A stretch of DNA of 8,648 nucleotides from Comamonadaceae bacterium. GTDB lineage: Bacteria > Pseudomonadota > Gammaproteobacteria > Burkholderiales > Burkholderiaceae_C. The DNA lies in the NCBI GenBank assembly GCA_947372005.1, contig CANBRV010000088.1:1-8648 (forward strand). Direction: 5' to 3'. Within the stretch, counting starts at the first letter, position 1; each line of letters opens with the position of its first letter. The notes under the pieces were generated by a model. That model was not told the DNA's origin, made no database searches, and was given only the letters and a program-made list of their open reading frames with translations. A program made the position numbers and the translations under genes. Below are positions 7,045 to 8,648 of this stretch, piece by piece.

Positions 7045-7631
7045 AAGATTTTGATACCCGCAGCAGCAATCATTTTGGCGGTGCGAATGAGCGGCAAACC
7101 CACGAGTGCCGTGGGATCGTCGCTGTCGATGCGCTCAAGTAATGCGATGCCAAGACCTTCGCTTTTGGCGCTGCCTGCGCAGTCGAAAGGCTCTTCCGCG
7201 AGCAGGTAGGCGGTGATTTCATCATCGCTTAAATCGCGAAAGACGACGCGCACGGCGGAGATATCGACTTGCTCAAAGCCTGTGGCTTTGCAAACCACGG
7301 CCAGCGCCGTTTGGAAGATGACGGTTTGTCCGCGCATGGCTTTGAGTTGTGCGGTCGCGCGTTCAAAATTACCTGGCTTGCCAAGTGGCTCGCCGTTTAG
7401 ATCAGCGACTTGATCGGAGCCAATCACCACGGCATCTGGCTGCAAAGCCGCGACTGCATTGGCTTTGGCAAGAGCTAGGCGTAGCGCTAAATTGCGTGGC
7501 GCCTCGTTTGCTAACGGCGTCTCATCGACTTCAGGCGGGATGCAATCAAACGGAATGCTCAGGCGAGAAAGTAGTTCGCGTCGATATTTGGAAGTGGATC
7601 CAAGGATGAGTAATGGGGCGCTAGTAGTCAT
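7041..7631 (-). CDS. yceF: Maf/YceF-type nucleotide pyrophosphatase
   Basis: Maf-family enzymes hydrolyse modified or non-canonical nucleoside triphosphates to the monophosphate and pyrophosphate. The YceF branch is known to prefer 7-methyl-GTP. The 196 residues match the family length. The sequence shows LILGSTSKYRR near the start, the branch-typical PPEVDETP (32-39), VIGSDQV with the presumed catalytic D73, GKPGNFERA, CAGSAKSEGLGIALLERI (from residue 151) and LVGLPLI (176-182). These agree closely with E. coli YceF, including the SxKSEG motif that separates it from the YhdE-type dTTP/UTP enzymes. It is the first gene of the minus-strand operon, overlaps the methyltransferase by four bases, and diverges from yceD; in E. 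coli yceF and yceD are also neighbours. No clear Shine-Dalgarno precedes the ATG. Confidence 0.94.
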   Translation of the reverse strand: MTTSAPLLILGSTSKYRRELLSRLSIPFDCIPPEVDETPLANEAPRNLALRLALAKANAVAALQPDAVVIGSDQVADLNGEPLGKPGNFERATAQLKAMRGQTVIFQTALAVVCKATGFEQVDISAVRVVFRDLSDDEITAYLLAEEPFDCAGSAKSEGLGIALLERIDSDDPTALVGLPLIRTAKMIAAAGIKIL

Positions 7632-7673
7632 GCGCTGATTTTCTTACACTTGGAGGATATTGAAAGTAAAACC
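7632..7673. promoter_or_regulatory. 42-bp divergent intergenic region between yceF and yceD
   Basis: The two genes start back to back here, so promoters for both must sit in these 42 bases or reach into the coding regions. The stretch is A+T-rich relative to its surroundings. I could not pick out convincing -35/-10 pairs for either direction. GGAGG at 7652-7656 looks like a Shine-Dalgarno but lies 17 bases from the yceD ATG. Confidence 0.4.
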
Positions 7674-8156
7674 ATGAAACATATTGATACGGCACGTTTT
7701 TGCAAAGAAGGCGCAATTCTCTCGGGATCATTTACGCCCGCCGATTTGCCGCGCTTGGCTGGGGAAGTGTTGCCCGCGACTAGTTTTAGCGTGGCATGGC
7801 GTGCGCACGGAGGGGCTCCCAATTTTCTTGATTTGACGCTTCAATCTAGTGTCCAAATGAAGTGTCAGCGCTGCTTGGGTGCGATGGAGGAGCCAATTGA
7901 TGTGAGTTATCGCTTTCAGTTTGTTGCCGACGAAGCCACGGCTCAGGCGCAAGATGAGGAGAGCGATGATGTGGACTCGTTGGTGCATGCGCGCCAGTTC
8001 GATTTGCAAGAGCTGATAGAAGACGAAATGCTCATGGCGCTGCCGTTTGTAAGTCTGCATGAGACTTGTCCAAATGCGGGGGCAATTGCTTTTTTACCTG
8101 CAGCGGATAAGCCAAACCCATTCGAAGTGCTAAAAAATCTGAAAAGCATGGCATAA
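7674..8156 (+). CDS. yceD: YceD/DUF177 family protein (large-subunit rRNA accumulation)
   Basis: This 160-residue cytosolic protein belongs to DUF177 (YceD), whose members are linked to 23S rRNA accumulation and large ribosomal subunit assembly. It shows the family layout: IDTARFCKEG and LSGSFTPADLPRLA at the N-terminus, MKCQRCLGAM with C64 and C67, an acidic stretch (DEESDDVDS), LQELIEDEMLMALPFVSLHETCPNAG with C132, and a short tail PFEVLKNLKSMA. The ATG at 7674 fits the family start; a TTG at 7650 would add eight residues but has no support from the family. GGAGG at 7652-7656 is 17 bases upstream, unusually far. In most proteobacteria rpmF follows directly; here tRNA-Tyr comes 15 bases after the stop. 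The stop codon overlaps the likely promoter of the tRNA-tuf operon. Confidence 0.92.
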   Translation: MKHIDTARFCKEGAILSGSFTPADLPRLAGEVLPATSFSVAWRAHGGAPNFLDLTLQSSVQMKCQRCLGAMEEPIDVSYRFQFVADEATAQAQDEESDDVDSLVHARQFDLQELIEDEMLMALPFVSLHETCPNAGAIAFLPAADKPNPFEVLKNLKSMA

Positions 8157-8164
8157 TCGCGGGT
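8149..8164 (+). promoter_or_regulatory. Probable extended -10 promoter of the tRNA-tuf operon
   Basis: CATAAT at 8152-8157 matches the -10 consensus at five of six bases and is preceded by TGG (T8149, G8150), an extended -10 element. No good -35 hexamer sits 16-18 bases upstream, which an extended -10 can tolerate. The next bases (CGCGGG) form a G+C-rich discriminator, typical of promoters of stable RNA genes under stringent control. Transcription would start near 8164-8165, about eight bases before mature tRNA-Tyr. The element overlaps the yceD stop codon. Confidence 0.5.
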
Positions 8165-8171
8165 TCGCCGT

Positions 8172-8257
8172 GGAGAGGTGGCCGAGTGGTTAATGGCAGC
8201 AGACTGTAAATCTGCCCTCTTACGAGTACGCTGGTTCGAATCCAGCCCTCTCCACCA
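8172..8257 (+). tRNA. tRNA-Tyr (anticodon GTA)
   Basis: This 86-base class II tRNA has a long variable arm. The acceptor stem GGAGAGG (8172-8178) pairs with CCTCTCC (8247-8253), followed by discriminator A and an encoded CCA (8255-8257). The anticodon stem CAGA/TCTG encloses the GTA anticodon at 8206-8208. The T arm CTGG-TTCGAAT-CCAG is intact. It is the first of three tandem tRNA genes upstream of tuf and reads UAU and UAC codons. Confidence 0.97.
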
Positions 8258-8282
8258 GTGATTTGAGTTAGTTTTTGGGTTT

Positions 8283-8356
8283 GCGGGGTTCGTATAGTGG
8301 TAATACCTTAGCCTTCCAAGCTAAAGCGAGGAGTTCGATTCTCCTACCCCGCTCCA
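8283..8356 (+). tRNA. tRNA-Gly (anticodon TCC)
   Basis: This 74-base tRNA has acceptor stem GCGGGGT (8283-8289) pairing with ACCCCGC (8346-8352), discriminator T and encoded CCA (8354-8356). The anticodon stem TTAGC/GCTAA encloses CTTCCAA with anticodon TCC at 8315-8317, so it reads GGA and, by wobble, GGG. The T arm GGAG-TTCGATT-CTCC is intact. The 25-base spacer from tRNA-Tyr has no promoter or terminator I can recognise, so the tRNAs are probably processed from one precursor. Confidence 0.97.
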
Positions 8357-8386
8357 AACGAATCGCAAATTGAGAGAAAGAGTTTC

Positions 8387-8461
<75 letters not shown>

Positions 8462-8503
8462 GTTTCGTATTATTTGATTTACTTATTTTTGGAGTAGAGC
8501 ATC

Positions 8504-8648
8504 ATGGCAAAAGAAAAATTTGAACGCACCAAGCCCCACGTGAACGTAGGGACAATTGGACACGTTGACCACGGCAAGACAACACTGACAGCGGCTATTA
8601 CCACTGTTTTGGCAGCCAAATTTGGTGGCCAAGCCAAAGCGTACGACC
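8504..8648 (+). CDS. tuf: Elongation factor Tu, 5' part (cut by window end)
   Basis: Elongation factor Tu brings aminoacyl-tRNA to the ribosomal A site as a GTP complex. Only the first 48 codons are in the window, out of about 396 in the family. The N-terminus MAKEKFERTKPHVNVGTIG and the P-loop GHVDHGKT, which binds the GTP phosphates, are unmistakable. GGAG at 8491-8494 lies nine bases before the ATG. The leader between tRNA-Thr and tuf is A+T-rich and carries no clear separate promoter, so the tRNA promoter probably drives expression, as in the tRNA-tufB arrangement known in E. coli. Beta-proteobacteria often carry two tuf copies; which copy this is cannot be seen, although the tRNA context matches the copy near secE-nusG. 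Confidence 0.98.
   Translation, partial: MAKEKFERTKPHVNVGTIGHVDHGKTTLTAAITTVLAAKFGGQAKAYD

Overview
The window looks like an ordinary chromosomal stretch from a beta-proteobacterium, most likely of the order Burkholderiales. The signs are the tRNA-Tyr/tRNA-Gly/tRNA-Thr/tuf order, the EF-Tu N-terminus, the divergent yceF (Maf) / yceD (DUF177) pair, and a base composition that looks mid-50s % GC by eye (not counted). I see no insertion sequence, phage gene, integrase or CRISPR array, and no strong sign of recent transfer. Coding density is very high: no gene-free stretch reaches 300 bases.

Region 1 (6-4732, + strand) holds four closely spaced genes with gaps of 12, 23 and 15 bases: a GNAT acetyltransferase (its start may lie at or beyond the window edge), a CoxE-like von Willebrand A protein, a secreted metallo-beta-lactamase-fold hydrolase, and a type-2 (MOFRL) glycerate 2-kinase. 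They could share a transcript, but their functions do not form an obvious pathway.

Region 2 (7631 down to 4707, - strand) runs yceF (Maf-type nucleotide pyrophosphatase), an RsmI-like SAM-dependent methyltransferase, a secreted DUF1223 thioredoxin-like protein, and a DUF1275/YoaK membrane protein. The first two overlap by ATGA and the last two overlap by 7 bases, so this looks like one operon. Its last gene converges on the glycerate kinase and the coding regions overlap by 26 bases.

Region 3 (7674-8648, + strand) starts with yceD, divergent from yceF across only 42 bases. The usual next gene, rpmF (ribosomal protein L32), is not there. Instead a stable-RNA/translation operon begins at once: tRNA-Tyr(GTA), tRNA-Gly(TCC), tRNA-Thr(GGT) and the 5' end of tuf, cut by the window edge. 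A likely extended -10 promoter for this operon overlaps the yceD stop codon.

I found no convincing new multi-gene system. The most useful observations are the yceD/rpmF synteny break, the promoter buried in the yceD stop, a textbook-looking terminator hairpin inside the DUF1275 coding region, and a duplicated motif in that same membrane protein.
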